DNA from: an uncultured Pelagibacteraceae bacterium
Lineage (GTDB): Bacteria > Pseudomonadota > Alphaproteobacteria > Pelagibacterales > Pelagibacteraceae
DNA length: 64,000 bases
Reading direction: 5' to 3'
NCBI GenBank assembly: GCA_902567495.1
Contig: CACFMO010000003.1
Coordinates: forward strand, 1 to 64,000
Shown here: positions 54,547 to 63,710 of the stretch, piece after piece
Layout: the number at the start of each line of letters is the position of its first letter
How positions within the stretch are numbered: the stretch's first letter is position 1
Made by a program: the position numbers and the translations under genes
Notes under the pieces: generated by a model
Databases searched by the model: none
Told to the model about the DNA's origin: nothing
Seen by the model: the letters and a program-made list of their open reading frames with translations, nothing else

Positions 54547-54565
54547 ACTAAAAAATATTTAAAAG

Positions 54566-54597
54566 AAAAAGGGTTAAACTTAGTTTTAACCCTTTTT
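54566..54597. terminator. bidirectional intrinsic terminator
   Basis: AAAAAGGGTTAAA (54566-54578) pairs with TTTAACCCTTTTT (54585-54597) around six bases, with a T-run on the plus-strand side and a complementary one in reverse. It serves the purine permease (+) and phosphoribosyltransferase (-) genes; the stop codon of the latter lies inside the stem. Confidence 0.9.
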
Positions 54598-55116
54598 TTT
54601 ATGCTTTTTTGCAATTTCTTCAATTCTTATTTCTTCGTAATGTTCAAAAGGTTGAACAATCCATGGATCATTTTTTAGTTTAACAGCACAATAATCTGGT
54701 TCAAAAGTAGATTTTTTTTTCTTCCAAAGAGTTGCAGTTTTAATATCTTCAATTTTATCTTTTATTGGCTGATACTTCTTAAGCCAATCTACGCTTTTGT
54801 TTAATGTGATACCTGTATCAGATAAATCATCACATAATAATATTTTTCCACCCATATTTTTTGCAATTGAACTCATTTCTCTAGAAAAAACTATATCACC
54901 CTGTTCGTCCTCAACGCCTTTGCCACTATAAGACTCTACAGCTAAGTAAGCACATTTTAATTTAAAAACTCTACTTAAAACATCTATCATAGGTGCAGCC
55001 CCACGCATGATACCTACTAATAATGTTGGCCTGTAACCACTTTCGTGAACCATTAATGCTAATTTTTCTACAGTCTTATTATAATCATCCCAAGAAATAA
55101 TTAGTTTTTCTGTCAT
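54586..55116 (-). CDS. purine phosphoribosyltransferase (xanthine/guanine/hypoxanthine type)
   Basis: 176 residues, type I PRTase fold with VGIMRGAAPMIDVLSR and the PRPP motif ILLCDDLSDTGITL. Sequence around the C-terminal aromatic residues resembles Gpt. It would trap bases imported by the neighbouring permease as nucleotides. Exact base preference is not assigned. Confidence 0.82.
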   Translation of the reverse strand: MTEKLIISWDDYNKTVEKLALMVHESGYRPTLLVGIMRGAAPMIDVLSRVFKLKCAYLAVESYSGKGVEDEQGDIVFSREMSSIAKNMGGKILLCDDLSDTGITLNKSVDWLKKYQPIKDKIEDIKTATLWKKKKSTFEPDYCAVKLKNDPWIVQPFEHYEEIRIEEIAKKHKKKG

Positions 55117-55125
55117 TGTTTAAAT

Positions 55126-55743
55126 CTAATACTGTACAGGTTCGTTGTCTACTGAATACCACAATGCCATTACAGCGAGAGTACAATAGGGTGAAAACTT
55201 TTTTTGTAGTTTATTCACAAAAGATTTGGGAGGTAAGTATTTTTTATTATAATTATTTGAAATTGCCCTTAGTAAACCAATATCCTGAACAGGCCATATG
55301 TTCGGTCTATTGTAGAAAAATATAAGCACCATTTCACTAGACCATCTTCCAATTTGTCTTAAAGATGAAAGGTAATTAATTGCCTCTTCGTCAGACATTT
55401 TTTTTATTAATTTTGGATTAAATGATTTATCTAAAATTTTATCGGCCAAACTTTTAATACCTAATGCCTTCATTCTGCTAAGCCCGCATCTTCTAAGATC
55501 CGTAATAGTTAAACGAGACACAATTTTTGGATTAATTTTACCTTTACATTTTTTCTCAAATTTTGAAAAAACTGAATCTGCTGCAGAAACTGAGATCTGT
55601 TGCGAAATAATCGATCTGGTTAAAGAATAAAAAAAATTATTTCGAGTTGTTAAGTGCCCCTTATAGACACTTAAAAGCTTTCTCATCACTTTATCTCTTT
55701 TGTAAAGATATGTTTTACCTTTATTCCACCACTTAGGTTTCAT
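55126..55743 (-). CDS. alkA: DNA-3-methyladenine glycosylase, AlkA-like
   Basis: 205 residues of the HhH-GPD superfamily. SIISQQISVSAADSVFSKF, IGRWSSEMVLIFFYNR and the catalytic Asp in PVQDIGLLRAI are seen. Removes alkylated bases. It overlaps the end of the EamA gene by 11 bases. Confidence 0.88.
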   Translation of the reverse strand: MKPKWWNKGKTYLYKRDKVMRKLLSVYKGHLTTRNNFFYSLTRSIISQQISVSAADSVFSKFEKKCKGKINPKIVSRLTITDLRRCGLSRMKALGIKSLADKILDKSFNPKLIKKMSDEEAINYLSSLRQIGRWSSEMVLIFFYNRPNIWPVQDIGLLRAISNNYNKKYLPPKSFVNKLQKKFSPYCTLAVMALWYSVDNEPVQY

Positions 55744-56617
55744 ATCTTGGAGGAACCACCTGTTTTTTTAAAGTTTCTTCTCTTCTGAATATAATGTAAG
55801 TACCAACGACTATAAATCCTGCACCTACCAAAGTCGTTAATTTGAGAGACTCTCCAAAAATAAAATATCCTGCGGTAGCAGCAAAGACTAATGATAAATA
55901 TTTAATTGGGGTAACAAGCCCAGTGTCTGCCATCCTCAGAGACTGTGTTAGTAAAATATTAGCGTAACCACCAGCCAAACCTAATATTACAAATAGAACA
56001 GCCTCATATAATGTTGGCCAAATCCAACCATTAACTAGAGTACAAAGACCAATTATCATTGATAATAATGAAAAATAAAAAGCTATTAAATAATTTGGTT
56101 CAGTTTTAGATAAAGATTTAATTGATAAAGCTACCTGAGCAAAACCAAAAGCAAAAATTAAAGGCATAAAATAAAATAAATTAAATTGGTGAAATGTAGG
56201 TTTTATAATAATTAACCCACCAATAATCCCAAGAATAATTGCTGAAATTCTAGTCATTCTAATTTTTTCACCTAAAAAAAGTGCAGACAATATAGTTACG
56301 AAAACAGGACCTAAAAAAGTTAAAGATATACAATCAGCTAGTGGTACATTTCTAATACCAATAAATAAAGCAACGATTGCTATTGCTCCCCATATTGCTC
56401 TCCAAGCATGAAGTCCCGGTCTTTTAGTTTTGTAAAAAGTGGAAAGTTTTTCGCGAGGGATTAGAAGAACTATTGGAATCATGCCAAACGCAAATCTCAT
56501 AAAAAGGACTTGGCCAAAAGGTGCTTCTTTCAAATATTTTACAATAATATCCATAATACTGAAGCATGCTACGCTAGCTATCATGTAAATAATTGCTAAT
56601 TGGGATTTTGAGAGCAT
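55733..56617 (-). CDS. EamA/DMT-family transporter
   Basis: About 294 residues with ten hydrophobic helices in two five-helix EamA repeats (YMIASVACFSIMDIIVKYL and the second LAGGYANILLTQSLR...). Metabolite exporter or importer of unknown substrate. The ATG at 56617 is preceded by AAAGGTGG with four bases of spacing (minus strand), which decides the start over the upstream in-frame codon at 56647. Confidence 0.87.
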   Translation of the reverse strand: MLSKSQLAIIYMIASVACFSIMDIIVKYLKEAPFGQVLFMRFAFGMIPIVLLIPREKLSTFYKTKRPGLHAWRAIWGAIAIVALFIGIRNVPLADCISLTFLGPVFVTILSALFLGEKIRMTRISAIILGIIGGLIIIKPTFHQFNLFYFMPLIFAFGFAQVALSIKSLSKTEPNYLIAFYFSLLSMIIGLCTLVNGWIWPTLYEAVLFVILGLAGGYANILLTQSLRMADTGLVTPIKYLSLVFAATAGYFIFGESLKLTTLVGAGFIVVGTYIIFRREETLKKQVVPPRYET

Positions 56618-56664
56618 TTTACCACCTTTAATTAATTGAAATAACATATTAGAATTTTAAAACA

Positions 56665-57117
56665 ATGAAAACTGCTTATTTTTCTCTTGGATGTTTCTGG
56701 AGCCCACAATTAGAATTTGAAAAAATTAAAGGTGTAAAAAAGGCTGAGGTTGGTTATTGCGGTGGTAACGACCCAAATACAACCTATGAAAAAGTTTGTT
56801 CAGGTTCAACAAACCACGCAGAAACTATAAAAGTTGAGTTTGATGAAAACGAAATTTCATATGAGGAATTAGTAAGATTTTTTTTTAAAATTCATGACCC
56901 GACACAATTAAATAGGCAGGGACCAGATATAGGTACACAGTATAGATCAGAAATATTTTACAAAGACGAAAATCAAAAAAGAATTGCAGAAAAAATAAAA
57001 GAGGAATTCAACAAAAAATTCAATGGAAAAATAGTAACTAATATTTCAGAAGAAAAACTTTATCAACCTGCTGAAGAATATCATCAGTATTACTTAAAAA
57101 GAAAAGGTATATTATGA
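56665..57117 (+). CDS. msrA: peptide methionine sulfoxide reductase MsrA
   Basis: Reduces methionine-S-sulfoxide in proteins. 150 residues with the catalytic LGCFWSPQLEF, GYCGGNDPNTTYEKVCSG and DPTQLNRQGPDIGTQYRS stretches, and HQYYLKR at the end. Overlaps the next gene by 4 bases. Confidence 0.94.
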   Translation: MKTAYFSLGCFWSPQLEFEKIKGVKKAEVGYCGGNDPNTTYEKVCSGSTNHAETIKVEFDENEISYEELVRFFFKIHDPTQLNRQGPDIGTQYRSEIFYKDENQKRIAEKIKEEFNKKFNGKIVTNISEEKLYQPAEEYHQYYLKRKGIL

Positions 57118-57923
57118 ATTTAGTTTCAACAGAATGGCTTGAAAAAAATTTAAACGCTGTAAAAATATTTGATGCTTCCTGGCACATGCCATCAACAAAT
57201 AGAAATGCAAAAAATGAGTACAAAGAAAAGCATATTAAAGGAGCGATTTTTTGGGATGTAAATGAACACTCTGACAGAGAATCACCATTCCCGCATATGA
57301 TGACAAATGCAGAGTATTGGAAAAATATGCTCTGGTCTTTTGGAATTCTAAATGATGATCATATAATTATCTATGATAATAGTGATCTTTACAGTTCGTG
57401 TAGACTTTGGTTTGCTCTTAAATACTTTGGTCATGAAAAGGTTTCAGTATTAGATGGGGGTCTTAAAAAATGGCTAAGAGAGAAACGTTCGATTAATAGT
57501 GATATAGTAAAACATGAAGCTATAAGAAAATATAAAGTTAATGAAAAATCAGAATGGATTAAAAATAAAAAGCAAATTGATGAGAATGTTAAAAATTCAT
57601 TATTTCAAACAGTTGATGCTAGAAGCCGAGAAAGATTTGCCGGAAAAACTGAAGAACCAAGACCTGGTCTTAAAAAGGGGTGTATAGTTGGATCAAAAAA
57701 TATCCCTTTTCAAGAATGCATTGATAAAGAGACTAATACATTTAAACCTAAGTCAGAATTAATTAATATTTTTAACAAAAATGACATTGATATTTCTAAA
57801 CCCATTGTCTTTACGTGTGGTTCTGGAATGACAGCCTGTGTTTTAGGTATGGCTTATTCTTTAATAAGTGATAAAAATGCTGTGATTTATGATGGCTCTT
57901 GGTCAGAATATGGAAAAGAATGA
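57114..57923 (+). CDS. sseA: 3-mercaptopyruvate sulfurtransferase
   Basis: 269 residues in two rhodanese domains. The active loop CGSGMTA in the second domain is that of mercaptopyruvate sulfurtransferase (thiosulfate sulfurtransferases have CRxGxR-type loops). DARSRERFAGKTEEPRPG is also typical. Overlaps msrA by 4 bases and the pump adaptor gene by 4 (ATGA). Confidence 0.9.
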   Translation: MNLVSTEWLEKNLNAVKIFDASWHMPSTNRNAKNEYKEKHIKGAIFWDVNEHSDRESPFPHMMTNAEYWKNMLWSFGILNDDHIIIYDNSDLYSSCRLWFALKYFGHEKVSVLDGGLKKWLREKRSINSDIVKHEAIRKYKVNEKSEWIKNKKQIDENVKNSLFQTVDARSRERFAGKTEEPRPGLKKGCIVGSKNIPFQECIDKETNTFKPKSELINIFNKNDIDISKPIVFTCGSGMTACVLGMAYSLISDKNAVIYDGSWSEYGKE

Positions 57924-58783
57924 AAAGATCTAAAAAAGTAACTATAGGGATAATAATATTTTTCATCATAGTCGCTACTGTGATCGGTGGTAGAACGGCA
58001 ATGGGGGTTTATTTCAAAAAGAAATTCAGTAAACGTCCACCACCAGGAGTAGTAGTAGAAATTGTTTCAGAAAAAGGTTTTAGTAAAACGATAGAAAGCT
58101 ACTGTACTGCTTTAAGTAGCAAAACAACTTCATTTAAAATTAATAAAAGTGAGCTACTAGAGGATATAAAATTTAGAGCTGTTAAAAAAGGTGGGGTAAT
58201 AGCAAAACTTCAAAATAAAACTATTACAGCCCCCTTTGCTGGTAATATTGGAACAAGAGGTATAAGTTCGTCGATACTTGGGACAAATTCAATAATAGTA
58301 ACTCTTGATGACTCTAAAAGAATACTTTGTGATTTACAAATACCAGAAGTTTATGCCGCTATTTTAAAAAAAGGTCTTAAAGTAAACGCGAAATTCCTAG
58401 CATACAAAGATAAATTGTATAATGGAGTAATTATTTCTCATGCTTCAAGGGTAGATGCACAAACACGTAGTATTTTAGCGAGAGCACAAATTAAGAATTC
58501 TGACCTTGAAATACTCCCTGGATCACTTTTAGATATTGAACTTCTTTATGACCAAAAAGAAGCGCTTTCTGTAGCAGATACTAGTATTATTTTTGAGGAT
58601 GAAAAAAAATTCGTTTATAAAATTTTAGATAATAACAAGATTAAAAAGACTGAAGTAGTAACAGGAATAAGAAAAGATGGTAATCTTGAAGTTTTAGAAG
58701 GCCTTAATGCTAATGAGAAAGTTGTTAAAGAAGGTTTGGCAAGACTAGTTGACGGGATGACTGTTAGGCCTCTTACAAAATAG
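57920..58783 (+). CDS. RND efflux adaptor (membrane fusion protein), short form
   Basis: About 287 residues: N-terminal membrane helix (about 6-26), then a lipoyl/barrel-sandwich domain, a beta-barrel and a membrane-proximal domain (NANEKVVKEGLARLVDGMTV). The two lipoyl halves meet almost directly (VKKGGVIAKL then NKTITAPFAGNIG), so the alpha-helical hairpin that reaches TolC in known adaptors is absent or only a few residues. ATGA overlap with sseA; five bases before the RND gene. Confidence 0.85.
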   Translation: MKRSKKVTIGIIIFFIIVATVIGGRTAMGVYFKKKFSKRPPPGVVVEIVSEKGFSKTIESYCTALSSKTTSFKINKSELLEDIKFRAVKKGGVIAKLQNKTITAPFAGNIGTRGISSSILGTNSIIVTLDDSKRILCDLQIPEVYAAILKKGLKVNAKFLAYKDKLYNGVIISHASRVDAQTRSILARAQIKNSDLEILPGSLLDIELLYDQKEALSVADTSIIFEDEKKFVYKILDNNKIKKTEVVTGIRKDGNLEVLEGLNANEKVVKEGLARLVDGMTVRPLTK

Positions 58784-58788
58784 ATAAA

Positions 58789-61700
58789 ATGCATAATTTT
58801 TGTTTGCTTAATATAAGGAGACCAGTTTTAAGCGCAGTGTTTTCTTTACTGCTTGTTGTTTTTGGTCTTTATACTTTTTTTGAACTAAGTACGAGAGAAC
58901 TTCCAAAAAATCTTCAACCACCTGAAGTTGTTATTTCCACAAAATATACAGGTGCAAGTCCTTCTATTATTGCATCAGAAATTTCTGAGCCAATTGAATT
59001 AGCTGTTGGAGGTGCTGAAGGAATTAAATCAATAGACACACTTTCTGAAATTGGGAGAAGCACAATAAAAATAGAATTTTTTACTAGTATTGATATTGAT
59101 GATGCCGCTAATGACATAAGAGAAAGAATAGCAAGAGTAATTGATAATTTACCTGAGGATAGTAAAGCGCCTGAAGTAAGAAAAGCTTCCGCGGGCTTTT
59201 CAACAAGTATGTGGTTATCAGTGAGTAGTACAACTTGGGACTCTTTAGACATAGGTGATTATGTTAAAAGAAACTTAGTAGATGCTTTTAGTTCTGTTCC
59301 TGGAACTGGACGAGTTATTGTTGGTGGAATAAATGAAAAAGCTGTGCGGGTATATCTAAATCCAGTCAAACTTAGTGCTAATGATTTAGATATAAGGGAA
59401 GTTGAAAACTCTATAAGAAAAAATAATATTGCTGTGCCTGCAGGAACTATAGAAGCAAATAATGTTGATCTTACTCTTGATTTAGGAAAAACTTATACAG
59501 ATATTAATTCTATTAAAAAACTTCCTATTAAGAAGATTAAAGGTAAAACTATAACTTTAAGTGACCTAGGAGACGTCCGTTATGGTCCTGTATCTGAAAA
59601 AACATTGTTTAAAGCTCAAAGTCCTGATACTTTAAATGAAAATACTGTGGGCATAGGTATATACGCTCGAACAAATGAAAGTACAGTCACACTTTCAAAT
59701 AATATAAGAGAAAAAATACAAGAGGTAAGCAGAACACTACCAGATGGTCTTAAGTTATCTGTAAGTTTTGATAGAGCCACCTATATAAAAGAAGCTATTC
59801 AAATGTGTTACCAATCCATAATTTTAGCTTTAGCTTTAGTTGTGGGAATTATTTATCTTTTTTTAGGAAATATAAGAGCAACTATTGTGCCAGCCGTAAC
59901 TTTGCCAGTAAGTTTAATAGGAGCATGTTTAGGTTTGTGGATTTTCGGTCTAACGATCAATGTTTTTACTCTTCTTGCAATTATATTAAGTGTAGCAATC
60001 GTTACAGATGATAGCGTTGTAATGACAGAGTCTATTTACCATCGTATAGAACAAGGTGATACTCCTCTTAATGCTGCCGCAACTGGTTCGAAAAACGTAA
60101 TTTTTGCAATTATCTCCACAAGTATAATTCTATTAGCAACATTTGCTCCATTATTATTTATCGGAGGGATTAGTGGAACATTGTTCAGAGAAATGGCGAT
60201 TACACTTTCTATTGCAATTGTCATAAGTACTTTCACAGCTCTTTCGATAGCACCGATGCTTGGTTCAAAATTACTTAATAAGAAAAAATCAAAATCTAAA
60301 ATCGTTTTAAAATTTGAAAGAATATTCAACTCATTTGAAGAATTTTACTCTGATACTTTAGGTTATTGGATTAAAAAACCAAAAACTATAGTTTGGTTTA
60401 TGATTTTTGTTGTTGGTCTGGCTGTTTTTCTTTTTAGCTTTGCGCCAAAAACGTTATTAGAGCAAAATCCAGACAGAGGTGTTTATTTGGTATTTGGAAA
60501 AACTGATGAGTCATCATCCTTTGAATACACAGTAGATAAAGCAGAAAAAGTTGAAAAAAGATTAATTCCATTACTTCAAGACGAAAATGAACCTTATCAA
60601 AAACTTATAATGCGAGTTCCAGGATTTGGAAGGTCTTCACAATCTTACAATAGTTTTATTATCATTGCTTTACTTGATAATTGGAAAGATAGAAAAGAGA
60701 GTGCTCAGAAAATAGTTAGAAAAGCTATTGGAAAGATTGTAACTGTTCCAGGCACGATGGCTTTTCCACTAACACCAAATTCAGTAAGAGTTAGTAATTA
60801 TCAAAAACCAGTTGTAGTTACAATGACAGGTCCATCATATGAAATTTTATATAAATGGCAAAATGAAGTAATGGCTGAACTTAGAAATAATAGAGGACTG
60901 GCTGATATAACTTCGGATTACACTAAAAATAAACCTGAAGTAAAACTTATTATAGACGAAAACAAAGCTAAAGATTTAGGTCTTTCCAATCAATCGATTG
61001 GTAAATCAATTGAAACATTGTACTCAGGTAAAAGTGTTACTACACTAAATGAGTCTGGAAAAGAATATCCAATAATTTTACAAGCAGACATTAAAGATAG
61101 AAGAAATACTGAAACCCTTAGCAAAATATTCGTTAGGTCTGAAACGACAGGGAAATTAATTTCTCTAGCTAATGTGGTAAGTTTTGAAGAAAAAGGTTCT
61201 CCTAAATTATTAACCCGTTACCAAAGATCTAAATCTGTAACAATTACAGCAAGATTGGTAGGAGGATATACTCTTAATGAAGCTTTAAAGTTTATTGAAC
61301 AAACAATTGATGATAAAGCACCAACTGCTGGTATTTTTTACAAAGGTAAATCTTTAGATCTTAAAGAAGCTTCCGGTGAACTATTAGTAATTTTTGCTCT
61401 GGCACTAGTAAGCGCTTATCTTGTGATGGCAGGTACTTTTAATGCTTGGAGACAGCCTTTTGTCGTAATGTTAACAGTTCCATTGGCAGCTCTTGGAGGT
61501 TTAATTTTTATATTATTGTTTGGAAGTACGATTAATATTTTCTCACAAATTGCACTAATTGTTCTTATAGGTATTGCAACAAAAAATAGTATCTTAATTG
61601 TGGATTGGGCAAATCAACTTCGCGTTTCTGGAAAAACAGTTGAAAGTGCAATTGTTGAATCTTGCAAAAGAAGGTTTAGGCCAATAATGATGACTAGTTT

Positions 61701-61920
61701 ATCCACTCTGATTGCAATGATACCTTTAATAATTGGAAATATAGGACCAGGCGCGGGCGAAGGAATAAGATTAGCTGTAGGATGTACTATATTTGGTGGG
61801 ATGTTAATCAGTACTTTTTTAACTTTATTTACAACACCAGTGTTTTATTTATTACTTTGTAAAAATTCTAAGAGAATGGATGAAATAGATATTCAATTAA
61901 GTAAAGAGTTTAGTAAATAA
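58789..61920 (+). CDS. RND-family efflux transporter permease
   Basis: 1043 residues with 12 helices and two large periplasmic loops, the HAE-1/AcrB-like layout: LSTRELPKNLQPPEV near the start, VAIVTDDSVVMTESIYHRIEQG (proton-relay Asp-Asp in helix 4) and the helix-10 LIGIATKNSILIVDWANQL. Exports hydrophobic compounds or envelope lipids using the proton gradient. No outer-membrane TolC-type gene is nearby. Confidence 0.93.
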   Translation: MHNFCLLNIRRPVLSAVFSLLLVVFGLYTFFELSTRELPKNLQPPEVVISTKYTGASPSIIASEISEPIELAVGGAEGIKSIDTLSEIGRSTIKIEFFTSIDIDDAANDIRERIARVIDNLPEDSKAPEVRKASAGFSTSMWLSVSSTTWDSLDIGDYVKRNLVDAFSSVPGTGRVIVGGINEKAVRVYLNPVKLSANDLDIREVENSIRKNNIAVPAGTIEANNVDLTLDLGKTYTDINSIKKLPIKKIKGKTITLSDLGDVRYGPVSEKTLFKAQSPDTLNENTVGIGIYARTNESTVTLSNNIREKIQEVSRTLPDGLKLSVSFDRATYIKEAIQMCYQSIILALALVVGIIYLFLGNIRATIVPAVTLPVSLIGACLGLWIFGLTINVFTLLAIILSVAIVTDDSVVMTESIYHRIEQGDTPLNAAATGSKNVIFAIISTSIILLATFAPLLFIGGISGTLFREMAITLSIAIVISTFTALSIAPMLGSKLLNKKKSKSKIVLKFERIFNSFEEFYSDTLGYWIKKPKTIVWFMIFVVGLAVFLFSFAPKTLLEQNPDRGVYLVFGKTDESSSFEYTVDKAEKVEKRLIPLLQDENEPYQKLIMRVPGFGRSSQSYNSFIIIALLDNWKDRKESAQKIVRKAIGKIVTVPGTMAFPLTPNSVRVSNYQKPVVVTMTGPSYEILYKWQNEVMAELRNNRGLADITSDYTKNKPEVKLIIDENKAKDLGLSNQSIGKSIETLYSGKSVTTLNESGKEYPIILQADIKDRRNTETLSKIFVRSETTGKLISLANVVSFEEKGSPKLLTRYQRSKSVTITARLVGGYTLNEALKFIEQTIDDKAPTAGIFYKGKSLDLKEASGELLVIFALALVSAYLVMAGTFNAWRQPFVVMLTVPLAALGGLIFILLFGSTINIFSQIALIVLIGIATKNSILIVDWANQLRVSGKTVESAIVESCKRRFRPIMMTSLSTLIAMIPLIIGNIGPGAGEGIRLAVGCTIFGGMLISTFLTLFTTPVFYLLLCKNSKRMDEIDIQLSKEFSK

Positions 61921-62509
61921 TATATTTTTTCCTATTTAATTTATCTTTACACATTGTTAGCTGTTTTCTGTAATTAGAAGCTGTATCCCTCGCAGACTTT
62001 GCGTAAATAATTGCTTTTTTATCTTTAGCGTAATTTTTGTAATCGCCCCAGCCTTTGTAATAAGCAAGATATTGTCTATAAGCATCATTCTTAGGTATTT
62101 TTAAAATTTTGTGTGTCTTACTCACATACCATCCGATAAAATCAACCGAGTCTTTAAATCTGGCTCTTGTAGCTAATTTATTTCCAGTTTCTCTTTTATA
62201 CTGCTCCCAGGTACCTTTAACTGCTTGGGAGTAACCAAATGAGCTAGATTTACGTTTGTAAGGTATAACTTTAAAAAGTTTAATTCGCTCAGGTTTTGCA
62301 AGCCAATTAAAATCGCTCTCCTTTTTTACAAATGCTAACTGAATATAAACAGGAACGCCCCATTTTTTTTCGACAGCTTTTGTATGTTTATACCAAAGGT
62401 AACGTTCTTCAAATATCGCACAGCTATTTTTTGTATTTTTTGGAACAGATGAACAGGCTGCAAAAAAGAATAATAAAATAAATAAATAAATATTTTTTTT
62501 TCGAATCAC
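61910..62509 (-). CDS. lytic transglycosylase-like lipoprotein
   Basis: 199 residues. Lipobox FAAC (Cys19). The lysozyme-like domain has the catalytic Glu in FVKKESDFNW, the SSFGYSQAVKGTWEQY motif and AYYKGWGDY near the end, as in SLT enzymes that trim peptidoglycan. Sits outside the inner membrane. Overlaps the end of the RND gene by 11 bases. Confidence 0.85.
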   Translation of the reverse strand: MIRKKNIYLFILLFFFAACSSVPKNTKNSCAIFEERYLWYKHTKAVEKKWGVPVYIQLAFVKKESDFNWLAKPERIKLFKVIPYKRKSSSFGYSQAVKGTWEQYKRETGNKLATRARFKDSVDFIGWYVSKTHKILKIPKNDAYRQYLAYYKGWGDYKNYAKDKKAIIYAKSARDTASNYRKQLTMCKDKLNRKKYIIY

Positions 62510-62523
62510 TAAAGCATTATAAA

Positions 62524-63045
62524 TTATTTATTTTTTCTTCTCCATTCCTCTGGTAAATCAAACTTGCCCTTCCATAAACCCCATTCCATAAATTTTGCCT
62601 CTTCTTCATCTTTTACGTAATCAGTTGAATATTTTTTGTAAGCAACTGCATATCCGAATCTAACCATATTGAAATTCAAATGAATCTTACTTTCTGCTCC
62701 AATATAACATTTGCCTACAATTCTTTTATATTTGTCCCTGCTAGAATAATAACAATAAATTTTTTTTTTTTCTTTTACACCAAGACGGTTTATAAGATCT
62801 TCCAAATAATCCTTTGCGATGATTCCACACATATAAGGATTATTATATTTATTGTAGCAAATTTGTTTTATTTCTGGTGCGTCAATACCATGTAGTCTAA
62901 TATTTTTACCTTTAATAGTTATTGTGTCTCCATCAATTACCTTTACTTTATTTGAAAAGTCAGAAATTATTTTTTCTGTACTCAATGAATGTTTAGAAAA
63001 GAATAAAACTAAAACACTAAATAAAATCAGACTTAGCTTTTTCAT
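62524..63045 (-). CDS. secreted staphylococcal-nuclease-like protein
   Basis: 173 residues with a signal peptide (MKKLSLILFSVLVLFFSKHSLS). SNase motifs: VIDGDTITIKGKNIRLHGIDAPEIKQ (calcium-binding Asp and catalytic Arg and Glu region) and DKYKRIVGKCYI (second Arg). Calcium-dependent nuclease that could release nucleotides in the periplasm or outside. Start lies inside the end of the ATPase-inhibitor gene (29-base overlap). Confidence 0.87.
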   Translation of the reverse strand: MKKLSLILFSVLVLFFSKHSLSTEKIISDFSNKVKVIDGDTITIKGKNIRLHGIDAPEIKQICYNKYNNPYMCGIIAKDYLEDLINRLGVKEKKKIYCYYSSRDKYKRIVGKCYIGAESKIHLNFNMVRFGYAVAYKKYSTDYVKDEEEAKFMEWGLWKGKFDLPEEWRRKNK

Positions 63046-63325
63046 GAAATTCTTTCATCTTCTTTCTAATATCATCATCAGAAATATTATGACCTTTTAA
63101 ATCTGCTTGGATTTTCCTAAATACGTCCTCATCTCCAGCCTCTTGGAAGTCAGCTTTGATCACAGATTGAATGTATTCTTTTTCCTTATTCTCATCGTAA
63201 CCAAGTTTTTGAGAAGCCCATTGACCAAGGTATTTATTTCTTCTTGAAGCAACTTTAAATTTTAATTCCTCATCATGAGCAAATTTTTTTTCAAAGGATT
63301 TTTTTCTCTCGTCAAATTTTTCCAT
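63017..63325 (-). CDS. F1-ATPase inhibitor zeta (DUF1476)
   Basis: 102 residues, four-helix protein of the zeta family that blocks ATP hydrolysis by F1 in Paracoccus and other alphaproteobacteria. FDERKKSFEKKFAHDEELKFK and ARRNKYLGQWAS-like SRRNKYLGQWASQKLG are canonical. Overlaps VanZ and the SNase gene on each side. Confidence 0.92.
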   Translation of the reverse strand: MEKFDERKKSFEKKFAHDEELKFKVASRRNKYLGQWASQKLGYDENKEKEYIQSVIKADFQEAGDEDVFRKIQADLKGHNISDDDIRKKMKEFHEKAKSDFI

Positions 63326-63710
63326 ATTTAAACTTTTTATATAAAAAGATTATAACAATAGCTAAAAATGTTCCAAGGAAATTTGCGAAAAGATCTAAGG
63401 ACTCAAAAGTTCTATTGGGTATAAATAGATGTGATAATTCTAAAAATAATGACAATATGATGAGAAAAATTACGATCTTATTAAAACTAGTTTGATTTAG
63501 ATAACTTATTAATCCAATAGTTGTTAAATAAAAAAAGGCAATTGCGTGATTAATTGATGATCCGATTGGATTTGGAATCATATCTGGTTGCTTTCCCAAA
63601 TCTCCATAAAGAAAATAACCAATTAAGCTTCCAGGAAAAAGATATAAAATTAACAAACCTATCAGGGAAAAATTATATAAATAATGAACTATACGGATTT
63701 TATTATCCAT
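63312..63710 (-). CDS. VanZ-like family membrane protein
   Basis: 132 residues with four membrane helices. NHAIAFFYLTTIGLI, LSLFLELSHLFIPNRTFESLDLFANFLG is the VanZ-like pattern with Glu, His, Arg and Asn residues in place. Function in most bacteria unknown. Overlaps cutA by 22 bases. Confidence 0.82.
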   Translation of the reverse strand: MDNKIRIVHYLYNFSLIGLLILYLFPGSLIGYFLYGDLGKQPDMIPNPIGSSINHAIAFFYLTTIGLISYLNQTSFNKIVIFLIILSLFLELSHLFIPNRTFESLDLFANFLGTFLAIVIIFLYKKFKYGKI

